A stretch of 64,000 nucleotides of DNA from CAVXNB01 sp963763085 (GCA_963763085.1 CAVXNB010000003.1:682001-746000), one strand, 5' to 3'. Shown: positions 1 through 8,307, counted from the first letter of the stretch. Numbers and translations are program-made. Notes: a model not told the origin generated them from the letters alone.

Positions 1-2
1 GC

Positions 3-836
3 GCCACCTGGATGGCCAACATGGGCTCGTCCACGACGTACCTGCATCCCGACTTCGGGCCGAACGAGGGCGGCTATCCCTACGGCATGCCATGGACGGT
101 GATCAACCCCAAGACGCAGGTGTTCATCCACCTGAAGTTCGAGTACGGGAGCGAGAGCAACAAGGGCCCGTACCCGTTCGGTCCGAAGACGCCGATCGAG
201 GGCGGCCCGAACGCGGGAGGGGACCGGCACGCACTCATGGTCGATCCTGCGACGTGCGTCCTGTACGAGCTCTGGGACGCGCACTACGTGTCCAGGAAGG
301 ACTCGACCGCCGGCTCGGGGGCGATCTGGAGCCTCAACTCGAACGCGCTGCGACCGGCCGGCTGGACCTCGGCCGACGCGGCAGGTCTCCCGATCCTTCC
401 CGGCCTCCTGCTGTACCAAGAGGTGCTCTCCGGAAAGGTCGACCATGCGATCCGGTTCACGGCCGAATGCACCGACAACGCCTACCTCTGGCCGGCGCGT
501 CACAAGGCCGGCTCGTGCGGCGCCAATTACCCCCCGATGGGGGCACGCTTCCGGCTGAGCGCCGGCTTCAGCGCCTCGAGGATCTGCAAGAAGGGCTCGC
601 CCTACTGTGGCCAGCTCGCCGTCGTGATCCGTGCAATGCAGCACTACGGCCTCATCCTCGCCGACAACGGCAGCAACTGGTTCTTCCAGGGCAGTGCTTA
701 CCCGCAATGGCCGATCACCCTCGTCGACATGATGAAGCAGATCCCCGCCAAGGACTTCGTCGCCGTCAACGAGTCGTGCCTCGAGGTCAGCGGGAACTCG
801 GCGCTGGCCTCCGCCGCACGCTGCCCGAAAGGCTGA
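3..836 (+). CDS. Conserved secreted-type protein of unknown function (5' end outside window)
   Basis: The reading frame is open to the left edge, so the true start lies upstream; an internal ATG is at 12. About 278 residues are visible. I do not recognise a named family with confidence. The visible part resembles a conserved hypothetical found in soil bacteria. It has a region reading HALMVDPATC followed by LYELW, several aromatic Gly-rich stretches, an ADNGSNW motif near residue 220 and six or more Cys, suggesting an extracytoplasmic beta-rich fold with disulfides. A signal peptide cannot be judged because the N-terminus is missing. The next gene starts 47 bp downstream on the same strand. 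Confidence 0.6.
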   Translation, partial: ATWMANMGSSTTYLHPDFGPNEGGYPYGMPWTVINPKTQVFIHLKFEYGSESNKGPYPFGPKTPIEGGPNAGGDRHALMVDPATCVLYELWDAHYVSRKDSTAGSGAIWSLNSNALRPAGWTSADAAGLPILPGLLLYQEVLSGKVDHAIRFTAECTDNAYLWPARHKAGSCGANYPPMGARFRLSAGFSASRICKKGSPYCGQLAVVIRAMQHYGLILADNGSNWFFQGSAYPQWPITLVDMMKQIPAKDFVAVNESCLEVSGNSALASAARCPKG

Positions 837-883
837 CCGGGCTCTTTCCGGCCTCGTCCGACCGCCGGTAGCCTGCTCGGACT

Positions 884-1732
884 GTGCCAGCGACTCGAGC
901 CACGACGCCCGACGGCATCCCGCTCGCTCTGCACGACCTCGGCGGCGAGGGCCGGCCGGCGCTCCTCGTCCACGCGACGGGGTTCCACGGCCGCGTGTTC
1001 CTCCCGCTCGCCCGCAGCCTCGGTGACCACTTCCACTGCCTGGCGCCCGATCTCCGAGGGCACGGCGAGTCGGGGACGCCGGGGGATCTGGGTTTCAACT
1101 GGGTCGGTTTCGGGACCGATGTGCTGGCGGCAGTGGATGCGCTCGGCCTGGACAAGCCCGTCGGGATCGGCCATTCCTGCGGTGGGGCCGCGCTCCTCCT
1201 GGCAGAGGAGGCACGCCCCGGCACGTTCTCCGCTCTCTACTGCTTCGAGCCGGTGGTGCGTCCCGCCGACAACCCGCCGCCGCCGGAGATGTCCAGCTCC
1301 CTCGTGCGGGCCGCTCGCCAGCGCAGGGAGATCTTCGCTGGGAGGCGCCAGGCCTACGACAACTACGCCTCCAAGCCTCCGCTCAGCGCCCTGGACCCGG
1401 AGGCGCTCGCTGCTTACGTGGAGTTCGGTTTCGAGGACCTGGCGGACGGCTCGGTCCGGCTCCTGTGCCGCGGCGAGAACGAGGCGCGGATCTACGAGGC
1501 AAGCTTCAGCCACCCCGCCTTCTCCCGCCTCGCCGCGGTCGGCTGCCCGACGCTGGTGGCGTGCGGCGCCAAGTCGGACGACTTCACCCCGGAGGTGCTC
1601 GCACCGGTGGTGCAGCGACTCCCGTCAGGAAGGCTCGAGGTGCTTGCGGAGCTCGGGCATTTCGGACCTCTCGAGCGGCCCGCCGTCGTGGCCGAATCGA
1701 TCATCCGTGGCCTTGACCCACCCCCGGCGTAG
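884..1732 (+). CDS. Alpha/beta hydrolase
   Basis: A 282-residue single-domain alpha/beta hydrolase with a GTG start. The oxyanion-side motif HATGFHG lies near residue 30, DLRGHGES near 56, and the nucleophile elbow GHSCGG places the catalytic Ser at residue 98. An Asp near 230 (KSDDF) and His259 (GHFGPLERP) complete a plausible triad. There is no signal peptide, so it is probably cytosolic. The substrate cannot be deduced; esterase, epoxide hydrolase or haloalkane-type relatives share this fold. The following nuclease gene starts about 10 bp later in the same direction, so co-transcription is likely. Confidence 0.85.
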   Translation: MPATRATTPDGIPLALHDLGGEGRPALLVHATGFHGRVFLPLARSLGDHFHCLAPDLRGHGESGTPGDLGFNWVGFGTDVLAAVDALGLDKPVGIGHSCGGAALLLAEEARPGTFSALYCFEPVVRPADNPPPPEMSSSLVRAARQRREIFAGRRQAYDNYASKPPLSALDPEALAAYVEFGFEDLADGSVRLLCRGENEARIYEASFSHPAFSRLAAVGCPTLVACGAKSDDFTPEVLAPVVQRLPSGRLEVLAELGHFGPLERPAVVAESIIRGLDPPPA

Positions 1733-1742
1733 CCTGGCGGCA

Positions 1743-2684
1743 ATGGCTCCCCCGGTCACTGACTTGCCTCTCCCGAGCACGCTCTCGCCCTCGAAAATCA
1801 CGGCGTTCACGAATTGCCCGCTCGCCTTCCGTTTCTCGGTGGTCGAGCACCTTCCCGAACCACCCTCAGCTGCCGCCTTGAAGGGCACCCTGGTCCACCG
1901 GGCACTCGAGCTGCTGTTCGCGGGACACGAGCGAGGCGCGAGGAGCAGGCAGGCCGCACAACATGCCCTTCATCTCGCCTGGGGTGAGCTGCTCGATGGC
2001 GACGAGCTCGGGGGCTTGGGTTTGGACGAGGGCGGGAGCGCTGCGTTTCTGGCCGAGGCGGGTGTGCTCGTGGACCGGTACTTCGAGCTCGAGAACCCCG
2101 ACAACGTCAGAGCCGTGGGACTCGAGCTGCAGTTGAGCACCGAGCTCAACGGCGTCACCGTCCGCGGCGTCATCGACCGCCTCGACGAGCTCGACGACGG
2201 CAGTCTTGCGGTCGTCGACTACAAGACCGGCCGCGCACCGCGCATCGAACACTCGAGATCGCGGCTGACCGCAGTCCAGATGTATGCGCTCATGTGCGAG
2301 GCCGAGATGGGAAGACGTCCGGCGGTCGTGCGTCTTCTCTACCTGCGAGACCGGGTCGTGATCTCTGCCGCCCCGACCGACCAGGCCATGCGCGGCACCC
2401 GACAGCGAGCGCTCGGCGTGTGGTCCGCCATCGAGAGGGCGTGCCGAAAGGACGACTTCCGCCCGAATCCTTCAACGCTCTGCCGTTTCTGCGCCTTCCA
2501 GGCATACTGCCCTTCGTTCGGCGGAGATCCTGCCCTCGCCGCCTTGACGCTTGGCTCAACCAGGCTCGCCGAGCCCGAGCCCGAGGCCGGGGCCGCCACG
2601 CCGGCGCTGGCCGCCACGCCGGCGCTGGCCGCAGCGGGTGTGGGATCCACGACAACCGGCTCAGGTGGCCTGCTCGGCGGATGA
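1743..2684 (+). CDS. PD-(D/E)XK nuclease, RecB/Cas4-like, with four-Cys Fe-S signature
   Basis: A 313-residue stand-alone RecB-type exonuclease domain (PDDEXK_1 class). The frame extends upstream of 1743, but the upstream part is a shadow of the hydrolase gene. I chose ATG 1743 because the family N-terminus LSPSKITAFTNCPLAF follows it. Active-site elements are GVIDRLDEL then VVDYKTG (Asp159, Lys161). One Cys near the N-terminus (Cys25) and three near the end (Cys247, Cys250, Cys256) match the arrangement that binds a 4Fe-4S cluster in AddB and Cas4 proteins. The C-terminal tail is Ala/Pro-rich with a duplicated TPALAA unit. The stop overlaps the start of the PAP2 gene (ATGA). It probably acts in DNA repair; no helicase or Cas gene is adjacent. 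Confidence 0.85.
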   Translation: MAPPVTDLPLPSTLSPSKITAFTNCPLAFRFSVVEHLPEPPSAAALKGTLVHRALELLFAGHERGARSRQAAQHALHLAWGELLDGDELGGLGLDEGGSAAFLAEAGVLVDRYFELENPDNVRAVGLELQLSTELNGVTVRGVIDRLDELDDGSLAVVDYKTGRAPRIEHSRSRLTAVQMYALMCEAEMGRRPAVVRLLYLRDRVVISAAPTDQAMRGTRQRALGVWSAIERACRKDDFRPNPSTLCRFCAFQAYCPSFGGDPALAALTLGSTRLAEPEPEAGAATPALAATPALAAAGVGSTTTGSGGLLGG

Positions 2685-3220
2685 CGGCCCTCATAGCGGC
2701 GCTCGACGCTCGTGTCGAGGCCCTCTTTGCCCGGTTGCGAGGCGACCGCATCGCGGATCGCGTGTTCTACACGGCTTCTGCACTCGGTGATTTCGGGTTG
2801 CTCTGGCTCGTGCTCGGTCTCTTACGAATCCTGCGCGGCCGCGCCGGGGACACGCGTGCGGGGATGCGTGCGATCGTGACGACCGGCATCGAGTCCGTCG
2901 TTGTCAACGCTGGGATGAAGTCGCTCTTCAGACGGAGGCGTCCGAGGCCGGTGGAGGCGCACCCACTGCCGTTTCGCCAACCGCTCACCTCGAGCTTCCC
3001 GAGCGGCCACGCGACGGCGGCGTTCTGCGCCGCAACCTTGCTGGCCGAGAACGAGAGGCGAGCGCCCGCCTATTACGCGCTCGCCACCGTCGTCGCGCTG
3101 AGCCGTGTCTACACCAAGATCCACCACGCCTCGGATGTCGCCGGAGGCATCGGGATCGGCCTTGTGCTCGGCCGTGTGGCGCGGCGTATCGTCCCTCTCG
3201 AACGGGAACGAGCCCGCTGA
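2681..3220 (+). CDS. PAP2-family phosphatase (membrane)
   Basis: A 179-residue phosphatidic-acid-phosphatase type 2 protein. All three phosphatase motifs are visible: KSLFRRRRPRP, then PSGH in SSFPSGHATAAF, then SRVYTKIHHASDV (the SRx5HxxxD form). Hydrophobic segments around residues 25-48, 105-125 and 155-170 suggest membrane insertion, with fewer spans than six-helix relatives. Likely substrates are lipid phosphates such as phosphatidate, undecaprenyl-PP or decaprenyl-phosphoryl intermediates; the sequence does not distinguish them. The start codon overlaps the stop of the upstream nuclease by 4 bp, implying translational coupling, although no functional link is obvious. Confidence 0.87.
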   Translation: MTALIAALDARVEALFARLRGDRIADRVFYTASALGDFGLLWLVLGLLRILRGRAGDTRAGMRAIVTTGIESVVVNAGMKSLFRRRRPRPVEAHPLPFRQPLTSSFPSGHATAAFCAATLLAENERRAPAYYALATVVALSRVYTKIHHASDVAGGIGIGLVLGRVARRIVPLERERAR

Positions 3221-3243
3221 CCGCGTCGCGGAGGAGTGCAGAG

Positions 3244-3738
3244 GTGAAGGTAGCCATCGTCATGGGAAGCGACTCCGACGAGCCGGTCATGCGGGACGCG
3301 GCCGAGGTCCTCGACGAGCTCGGCATCGGCTGGGAGATGCGTGTGCTGTCGGCGCACCGGACACCCGACGACACCATCGCCTACGCCCGGGGCGCGGCGG
3401 ACCGTGACGTGGGCGTGATAATCGCGGGTGCCGGCGGCTCAGCCCACCTTGCCGGCGTCATCGCGGCAGTGACCACGCTGCCGGTAATAGGTGTCCCGAT
3501 CGCACTTTCGAAGCTCGACGGGCTCGACTCGTTGCTCTCCATGGTCCAGATGCCCCGCGGCATCCCCGTCGCCACCGTGGCGATCGACGGTGCCCGCAAC
3601 GCCGGCCTGCTGGCGGCGAGGATCCTCGGCGTCGGCGACAGCGGTCTCAAGGGCGCGCTCGTCGCCCATGCCGAGCGGCTCGCCGACGGCGTGCGCGCCC
3701 GGGACCGGGCGATGCAGGAACGGCTCGGGTCCGCCTAG
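3244..3738 (+). CDS. purE: N5-carboxyaminoimidazole ribonucleotide mutase PurE
   Basis: A 164-residue class I PurE that interconverts N5-CAIR and CAIR in de novo purine synthesis. The signature motifs are MGSDSD at the N-terminus, SAHRTPD near residue 37, IAGAGGSAHLAG near residue 61 and GVPI with MPRGIP further on. The start is GTG at 3244 with a GGAGG-type ribosome binding site about 9 bp upstream. purK is not adjacent in this window. The gene faces the stomatin-like gene tail to tail across a GC-rich repeat. The identification is secure. Confidence 0.97.
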   Translation: MKVAIVMGSDSDEPVMRDAAEVLDELGIGWEMRVLSAHRTPDDTIAYARGAADRDVGVIIAGAGGSAHLAGVIAAVTTLPVIGVPIALSKLDGLDSLLSMVQMPRGIPVATVAIDGARNAGLLAARILGVGDSGLKGALVAHAERLADGVRARDRAMQERLGSA

Positions 3739-3764
3739 GGCGGACGCCGCCGGCGGGGCGAGCC

Positions 3765-3810
3765 GGCGCCGGCCGGGCTACCGGGCGCCGGCCGGGCTAC
3801 CGGGCGCCGG
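3765..3810. repeat. Short GC-rich tandem repeat, 19-bp unit
   Basis: About 2.4 copies of a 19-bp unit beginning GGCGCCGGCCGGGCTACCG, with successive copies starting at 3765, 3784 and 3803. It fills the gap between the convergent purE and stomatin-like genes. The palindromic core GGCGCCGGCC could fold in RNA and help end transcription from both sides, but there is no T-tract. Confidence 0.6.
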
Positions 3811-3821
3811 TCGCCGGCCCG

Positions 3822-4781
3822 TCAGGCGGGCGTGTCGCCGGGCTCGGGCTCGGGCTCGTCCCCGTTCGCCGTCGGTGTCGACGTTGCCAGCTCGCCGGCG
3901 GCGCCCGTCTGAGGGGCGACGGGCGCCGGCGGTTGCGGCGGCGGGCTCGCCGGCGCAGGCGCTCTCACGGCGAAGGGGCTTCCTTCATCGCCGGCGCCGG
4001 AACGCCGGACGAATTCGAGGAGCTCGATCGGTATCGGGAAGATCAGCGTGGAGTTGTGCTCCGTCGCGACCTCGGCCAGCGTCTGCAGCGATCGCAGCTG
4101 CATCGAACCGGGGGCTGAGGCGAGCATCGTCGCCGCCTCCGACAGCTCCCGCGACGCCTCCAGCTCGCCGGTGGCGGCAATCACCTTGGCGCGACGCTCA
4201 CGTTCGGCTTCTGCCTGGCGGGACATGGCCCGTACGAGCTCGGCCGGAAGCGAGATGTCCCTGATCTGGACCTCGTGCACCTCGACGCCGAAGCCCTGCG
4301 TGGACAACGCGATCTGCGCCTTCAGCTCGTTGTTGATGTCCTCTCTGTGGGCAAGAAGGTTGTCGAGCTCGTGGCGTCCGATGATCGACCGCAAGCTCGT
4401 CATGGCGATGCGCTGGCTCGCGAGCCGGAAATTGTCCACACCCACGACGGCCCGGACGGGATCGGCGACACGGAAGTAGACGACCGCATCGACCTGCAAG
4501 GTGACGTTGTCGGCCGTGATCGCCGACTGCGGCGGGATGTCGACCACCTCGACTCTGAGGTTCACCTTGACGACCCGGTCGATCCCCGGAATGCGGAAGA
4601 TGAGCCCCGGGCCCTTTGCCTGTGAGCGAATCCGTCCGAAACGGAAGAACACCGCCCGCTGGTACTCGGTCACCACCACGAGGAGCGACCGAACGAGGAT
4701 GAGCGCTACCACGGCGAGCACGACGAGGCCACCGATGATGCCCCCGACCACGGCGTCGGAGGCAAGAATGCCTGCTACCAC
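3822..4781 (-). CDS. SPFH/band-7 (stomatin-like, slipin) membrane protein
   Basis: A 319-residue slipin. I chose GTG 4781 (GAAGG-type site just upstream), which leaves 4 bp to the preceding gene; a longer frame to 4850 would overlap that gene's end. A short N-terminal segment is followed by one membrane helix (about residues 13-35), then the SPFH domain (RAVFFRFGR, GPGLIFRIPGID, DIPPQSAITADNV), a charged helical region (RQAEAERERRAKVI) and a Pro/Ala-rich acidic tail. Slipins are membrane scaffold proteins, often paired with NfeD; no nfeD gene is adjacent here. It is probably co-transcribed with the luciferase-like oxidoreductase. Confidence 0.92.
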   Translation of the reverse strand: MVAGILASDAVVGGIIGGLVVLAVVALILVRSLLVVVTEYQRAVFFRFGRIRSQAKGPGLIFRIPGIDRVVKVNLRVEVVDIPPQSAITADNVTLQVDAVVYFRVADPVRAVVGVDNFRLASQRIAMTSLRSIIGRHELDNLLAHREDINNELKAQIALSTQGFGVEVHEVQIRDISLPAELVRAMSRQAEAERERRAKVIAATGELEASRELSEAATMLASAPGSMQLRSLQTLAEVATEHNSTLIFPIPIELLEFVRRSGAGDEGSPFAVRAPAPASPPPQPPAPVAPQTGAAGELATSTPTANGDEPEPEPGDTPA

Positions 4782-4785
4782 GCCT

Positions 4786-5754
4786 TCAGTCTGCCATGTT
4801 CCGCGTCGGGGCGAGCAGGCGGGCCGTCTGGCGAGAAGTGACGCCGGCAAAAGGCAACGGCATCAGCACCGGAATCGTGACCCCGTTGGCCACGTAGCGC
4901 TGGACGTGGTCCCAGCACTGGGCCGGCGATCCGTGCACGACCAACTCGTCGACGACTTCGTCGCTGATCGTCCCCAAGGCGCCCTTCCGGTCGCCCGCTC
5001 GCCACAGATCCCACATCGCCCGCAGCTTCGGGCCGCGTCCGATCCACTCCTGGAAGGCGGCGTAAACCTGGACGTTCAGGTAGGCGGCGATGAGCATCTT
5101 CGCCTGGGCCCGGACCTCAGCCGCGTCCTCGGATGGACAGATGTAGATGCGGCAGACGACTTCCTTGCCTGGGCCGACCTCGGGCACGATCTGCTTCACG
5201 TCCTCGGCCGAGAGCCAGTTGATGACGGTGCCGTCGGCCTCCCGTCCTGCGAGGCGCAACATGCCCGGGCGCAAGGCCGCCACCAGGATCGGCGGAACGA
5301 TGGCAGGCGGCCGCTCCAAACGGAACCCCCTCACTCGGAAGGTGTCGTATTCGCGATCGACCTTGTCGCCCGTGAGTGCCTCTTTGAGGAAGCGGACCAT
5401 GTCACGGTTTCTCTTGTAGGGCTCCGCGAAGACCAGCCCGTTCCAGCGCTCCACGATCACGTCGGACGAGGTTCCCAGCCCGAACACGAAGCGGCCCGGT
5501 GCCGCCTCGGCCAGCGTCGCCACACTCATCGCGAGCGTCGCCGGGCCGCGCGTGAACGACGGGACGATGCCCGTGCCGACGCGCAACGACGGTGCCCACG
5601 CCGCCGCCATCGCCAGCGGGACGAACCCGTCGGTCCCGCTCGCCTCTGCCGACCACACGTCGGTGTAGCCGAGGTCGACCAGTTCCTCGATGATCTCCTT
5701 GTGCTCGGCGAGCGGAGTGCGGTCGAAGGGAATGGTGATGCCGTAAGGGGACAT
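4786..5754 (-). CDS. LLM-class (probably F420-dependent) oxidoreductase
   Basis: A 322-residue luciferase-like monooxygenase-fold protein. Family features include a WSAEASGTDGF strand, RVGTGIVPSFTRGPA, the FVFGLGTSSDVIVERWNG segment and a late GSPAQCWDHVQRYV helix. Most actinobacterial members of this group use coenzyme F420 for hydride transfer, and the mycothiol-using host fits that, but cofactor choice between F420 and FMN is inference. The substrate is unknown. The stop codon lies 4 bp before the stomatin-like gene in the same direction, and the start is 66 bp from the divergent ChbG-like gene. Confidence 0.88.
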   Translation of the reverse strand: MSPYGITIPFDRTPLAEHKEIIEELVDLGYTDVWSAEASGTDGFVPLAMAAAWAPSLRVGTGIVPSFTRGPATLAMSVATLAEAAPGRFVFGLGTSSDVIVERWNGLVFAEPYKRNRDMVRFLKEALTGDKVDREYDTFRVRGFRLERPPAIVPPILVAALRPGMLRLAGREADGTVINWLSAEDVKQIVPEVGPGKEVVCRIYICPSEDAAEVRAQAKMLIAAYLNVQVYAAFQEWIGRGPKLRAMWDLWRAGDRKGALGTISDEVVDELVVHGSPAQCWDHVQRYVANGVTIPVLMPLPFAGVTSRQTARLLAPTRNMAD

Positions 5755-5820
5755 CGCCGCATCCTACGGCGCTCGGCCGGGCGGTTCGATGCCTCACACG
5801 CGCCCGCTACCGTCAGTCCC

Positions 5821-6741
5821 GTGAAGACGCTGGCCGAGAGACTCGGTTACGGTCCGGACGACCGCGTGCTCGTGGTGAGCTGCGCCGAGCTCGGCGTCTT
5901 TCACGCCGGCAACGTGGCGATCTACGAAGCCCTCCGCACCGGAGCCGCGACCACCGCCACCTTGATGGTCCCGGCCCCTTGGGCTCGGGGCGCGGCGGCG
6001 CAGTACCGCGGCGAGGACGTCGGCATCGAGCTGACGCTGAACGCCGAGCACGACCTCTACCGCTGGGGACCGATCACCCAGGCGCCGTCGTTGCTCGACG
6101 GCGACGGGGGCTTCCCGCGGACGGCTGCGGACCTTTGGGACCACGCCGATCTCGACGAGGTGCGCCGGGAATGCCGGGCTCAGCTCGAGCGGGCCATCTA
6201 CTGGGGCTTCGACGTGAGCCATCTCGATGCGCACCTCGACGCCGTCCAGCTGAAGCCGGAGTTCTTCGACGTCTTTCTCGACCTCGCGGACGAATTCCGC
6301 CTGCCGCTGCGTCTGCCGGACGCGGGGGCGCAGCGGCTCGCCGGGTTCCCGTTTCGAGAGCTGGCCGCCGACCGAGGCGTCCTGTCGCCCGACCGGGTGA
6401 TCCTGGGCGCCGGGCAGACCGGCGCTGGCGAGGCAGCCGGGCCGATCGGCGCGGGCGCCGGCGCCGGCGCCGGCGGGGCGGCGTCAGCCGACGACGACGG
6501 CGCAGGAGAGCACGCAAAGCTCGTGGAGCTGTTCGCCGACCTCGAGCCGGGCGTCACCGAGATGTCGTTCCGGCCCGCGCTCGACACCCTGGAGCTCCGG
6601 GCAGCGGCTCCCGACTGGAAGCGGCGCACCGCCGACCGCAAGCTGCTCGAGGGCGACGCGGCGGTTGCGCAGGCAGCGGAGGTGGCCGACGTGGAGCTCC
6701 TCGGCTACCGCGCCCTTCGAGAGCTCATGCGGTCGTCCTGA
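5821..6741 (+). CDS. YdjC/ChbG-family carbohydrate deacetylase
   Basis: A 306-residue YdjC-fold protein with a GTG start at 5821. Expected elements are the early metal-side region VVSCAELGVFHAGN (Asp usually found here; an Ala-Glu pair is seen), LTLNAEHDLYRW, and the metal-binding DVSHLDAHLDAVQL with two His. Family members deacetylate small N-acetylated sugars or hopanoid intermediates (ChbG, HpnK). An insertion of about 35 residues, almost all Gly, Ala, Asp and Pro, spans about residues 197-231 and interrupts the C-terminal part. The gene is divergent from the oxidoreductase and convergent with the SCP2 gene. The exact substrate is unknown. Confidence 0.82.
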   Translation: MKTLAERLGYGPDDRVLVVSCAELGVFHAGNVAIYEALRTGAATTATLMVPAPWARGAAAQYRGEDVGIELTLNAEHDLYRWGPITQAPSLLDGDGGFPRTAADLWDHADLDEVRRECRAQLERAIYWGFDVSHLDAHLDAVQLKPEFFDVFLDLADEFRLPLRLPDAGAQRLAGFPFRELAADRGVLSPDRVILGAGQTGAGEAAGPIGAGAGAGAGGAASADDDGAGEHAKLVELFADLEPGVTEMSFRPALDTLELRAAAPDWKRRTADRKLLEGDAAVAQAAEVADVELLGYRALRELMRSS

Positions 6742-6914
6742 TCGGCCCTATCCGGGTCGAGGGCCGGGCGGCCGGGCGGCCGGGCGGCCGGGCGAGAGCC
6801 GGGGACATTAAAAAAGAAGTCTCAACTTGCTTCCAAGTTAGGTTGCGCGCAGTCACTGTTTCGAAGGCAAGTTTGAAACGAAAATTGGTTGTGCCCCGTG
6901 GGCGCTCCTGGCGC
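6742..6914. other. Convergent intergenic region with GC repeat and AT-rich hairpins
   Basis: No gene is visible. At 6762-6794 an 8-bp unit GGCCGGGC is repeated about four times. It is followed by an AT-rich patch unusual for this genome (ATTAAAAAAG at about 6808). A perfect hairpin AACTTG-CTTC-CAAGTT lies at 6824-6839, and AACTTGC (6824-6830) can also pair with GCAAGTT (6867-6873). It lies between two convergent genes, so a role in transcript 3' ends is the simplest reading. Confidence 0.5.
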
Positions 6915-6957
6915 AAAAAAACAAAAAATCCGAGCAACCGCGGCGCTCAGTACTCGG
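6915..6957 (-). terminator. Intrinsic terminator of the SCP2 gene
   Basis: Read on the minus strand, CCGAG (6957-6953) and GAGC around the stop codon can pair with GCTCGG (6935-6930). This stem is followed by ATTTTTTGTTTTTTT at about 6930-6915. A stem with a long T-tract directly after the stop codon is the classic factor-independent pattern, and it is rare in such a GC-rich sequence. Confidence 0.7.
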
Positions 6958-7333
6958 TGACCGCCTGGATCTCGGTTTGCAGCTGCTTGTACTCGGCGGA
7001 GTTCGTGATCGGCAGGAGTGCCAGAAGCTTTGCCATGTTCCCGGTGACCTTCACGCGTCCCTGCATGAACGCGGCGTTGGCGTCGAGCTCGCCCTTCTGA
7101 ATGCGCATGGCGTCCTCGTAGCTCTGGGTGAGCGTCACTTCGGCATCCGGCAGCTCGCCGAGCTTCGACTCGAGGAGCTTGCCGTTCTCGAGGACCCAGT
7201 AGTAGCGGACGTCGCCGTCGGGGGTGCCGGTTATGACGTATTGCATCCTCGCCGAGGCTCCCGGGCGCTCTGGCTGTCCCTCACTGAGCCGCTGCTGCTC
7301 GTCGAGCCACTCCTGGCTCAGCCACTTGGCCAT
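6947..7333 (-). CDS. SCP2 sterol-binding domain protein
   Basis: A 128-residue single-domain SCP2-like protein. It shows the alternating strands YVITGTPDGDVRYYWVLENG, the DAEVTLTQSYEDAMRIQKGE segment and the AAFMQGRVKVTGNMAKLLAL helix typical of the family. Such proteins bind hydrophobic ligands such as acyl chains or sterols in a tunnel, and in actinobacteria often sit near lipid-metabolism genes. The ligand is not predictable. It is transcribed in the same direction as mca, 58 bp downstream of it, and ends in a strong terminator. Confidence 0.92.
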   Translation of the reverse strand: MAKWLSQEWLDEQQRLSEGQPERPGASARMQYVITGTPDGDVRYYWVLENGKLLESKLGELPDAEVTLTQSYEDAMRIQKGELDANAAFMQGRVKVTGNMAKLLALLPITNSAEYKQLQTEIQAVTEY

Positions 7334-7391
7334 CTCGTCCCTCCTCAGTGTGCCGGTGGCATCTCCGCCGGCGCCTCAAGTCGCACGGATG

Positions 7392-8261
7392 TTACCGGCT
7401 CGTCGGAAGACGCACCCCTGCGAACAGGTCCTCTTCGGGAGGATGGGTATCGACGAGGCTGCGCGCCAGGATGTAGTCGTCGTAGGGGTGAATGGCCTTC
7501 AGCACCTCGGGTGGCAGGCCGAACCAGAACTTCGAGGTCGGATCGACCTGGGTGGCGTGGGCAAGCAGCGCCAGCCGGCGGACATCCTCAAAGCCGGTCA
7601 GGTCGATAGAGGTCGTGATCTTGTCGTCGTCGCTCGGGCGGTCGAGCCACCGCTCGTCGTAGGGGGATTCCAGCCCCAGCTCGAGAAACTTCGCATGCGT
7701 CGCCACGATCCGCGCCCTCGACCAGACCGAGTAGTACATCTTCAAAGGAGCGAACGGCGGTCCTGCGTTCGGGAACCGAGCCGGATCCCCGGAGGCGTCG
7801 AAGGCCGCCACCGAGATGTCGTGAACCCTGATGTGGTCAGGGTGCGGGTAGTACTGCTGATCCTCGCCGTAAGTCAGGATCACCTGTGGGCGCACGCGGC
7901 GAACTTCGGCGACGAGGCGCTCGACGGTCTCCTCGAGCGGGCGGGCGGCGAACGAGCGAAGGTCCGAATTCGCCTCTGTGTCGGGCATCCCCGAGTCGCG
8001 GTAACCGAGGAGAACCACCTCGTCGTAGCCGATGATCTCGGCCGCCCGGTCGAGCTCGCCGCGGCGGACCGCCGCCAGATCGGCCCGAACCTCCGGCGTG
8101 TCCATGGCGGGATTGAGAATCTCGCCCTCCTCGCCGCCGGTACAGGTCACGAGAACGGTGTGAACGCCCGCGGCGTGGTACTTGGCGACCGTGCCCGCCC
8201 CCTTCGACGCCTCGTCATCTGGGTGCGCGTGCACGCTCAGAAGGCAGAGCTGCTCGTCCAT
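7392..8261 (-). CDS. mca: Mycothiol S-conjugate amidase (PIG-L family)
   Basis: A 289-residue zinc-dependent PIG-L deacetylase. ATG 8261 is chosen over a longer frame because MDEQLCLLSVHAHPDDEASKG begins there. The metal motif is AHPDDE near residue 12, with the HPDH metal/catalytic motif in QQYYPHPDHIRVHD further on. The length and the motif FWFGLPPEVL near the C-terminus favour Mca, which cleaves mycothiol-toxin conjugates to mercapturates, over MshB (GlcNAc-Ins deacetylase). Its presence supports a mycothiol-producing actinobacterium. It is divergent from pspA, sharing an 81-bp promoter region. Confidence 0.9.
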   Translation of the reverse strand: MDEQLCLLSVHAHPDDEASKGAGTVAKYHAAGVHTVLVTCTGGEEGEILNPAMDTPEVRADLAAVRRGELDRAAEIIGYDEVVLLGYRDSGMPDTEANSDLRSFAARPLEETVERLVAEVRRVRPQVILTYGEDQQYYPHPDHIRVHDISVAAFDASGDPARFPNAGPPFAPLKMYYSVWSRARIVATHAKFLELGLESPYDERWLDRPSDDDKITTSIDLTGFEDVRRLALLAHATQVDPTSKFWFGLPPEVLKAIHPYDDYILARSLVDTHPPEEDLFAGVRLPTSR

Positions 8262-8307
8262 GGCTGGCCACGCTATCGGGGCGGGGAGAAGGGCGGCGCC
8301 GACCCGC

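Noticed and set aside
3765..3810. Possible CRISPR or attachment site in the 19-bp repeat
   Set aside because: Only about 2.4 adjacent copies, no spacers and no cas or integrase genes nearby.
4501..5820. A 746-residue plus-strand frame from 4501 to 6741
   Set aside because: Only the part from GTG 5821 is a real gene (ChbG-like). The first 440 codons are the reverse complement of the stomatin-like and oxidoreductase genes.
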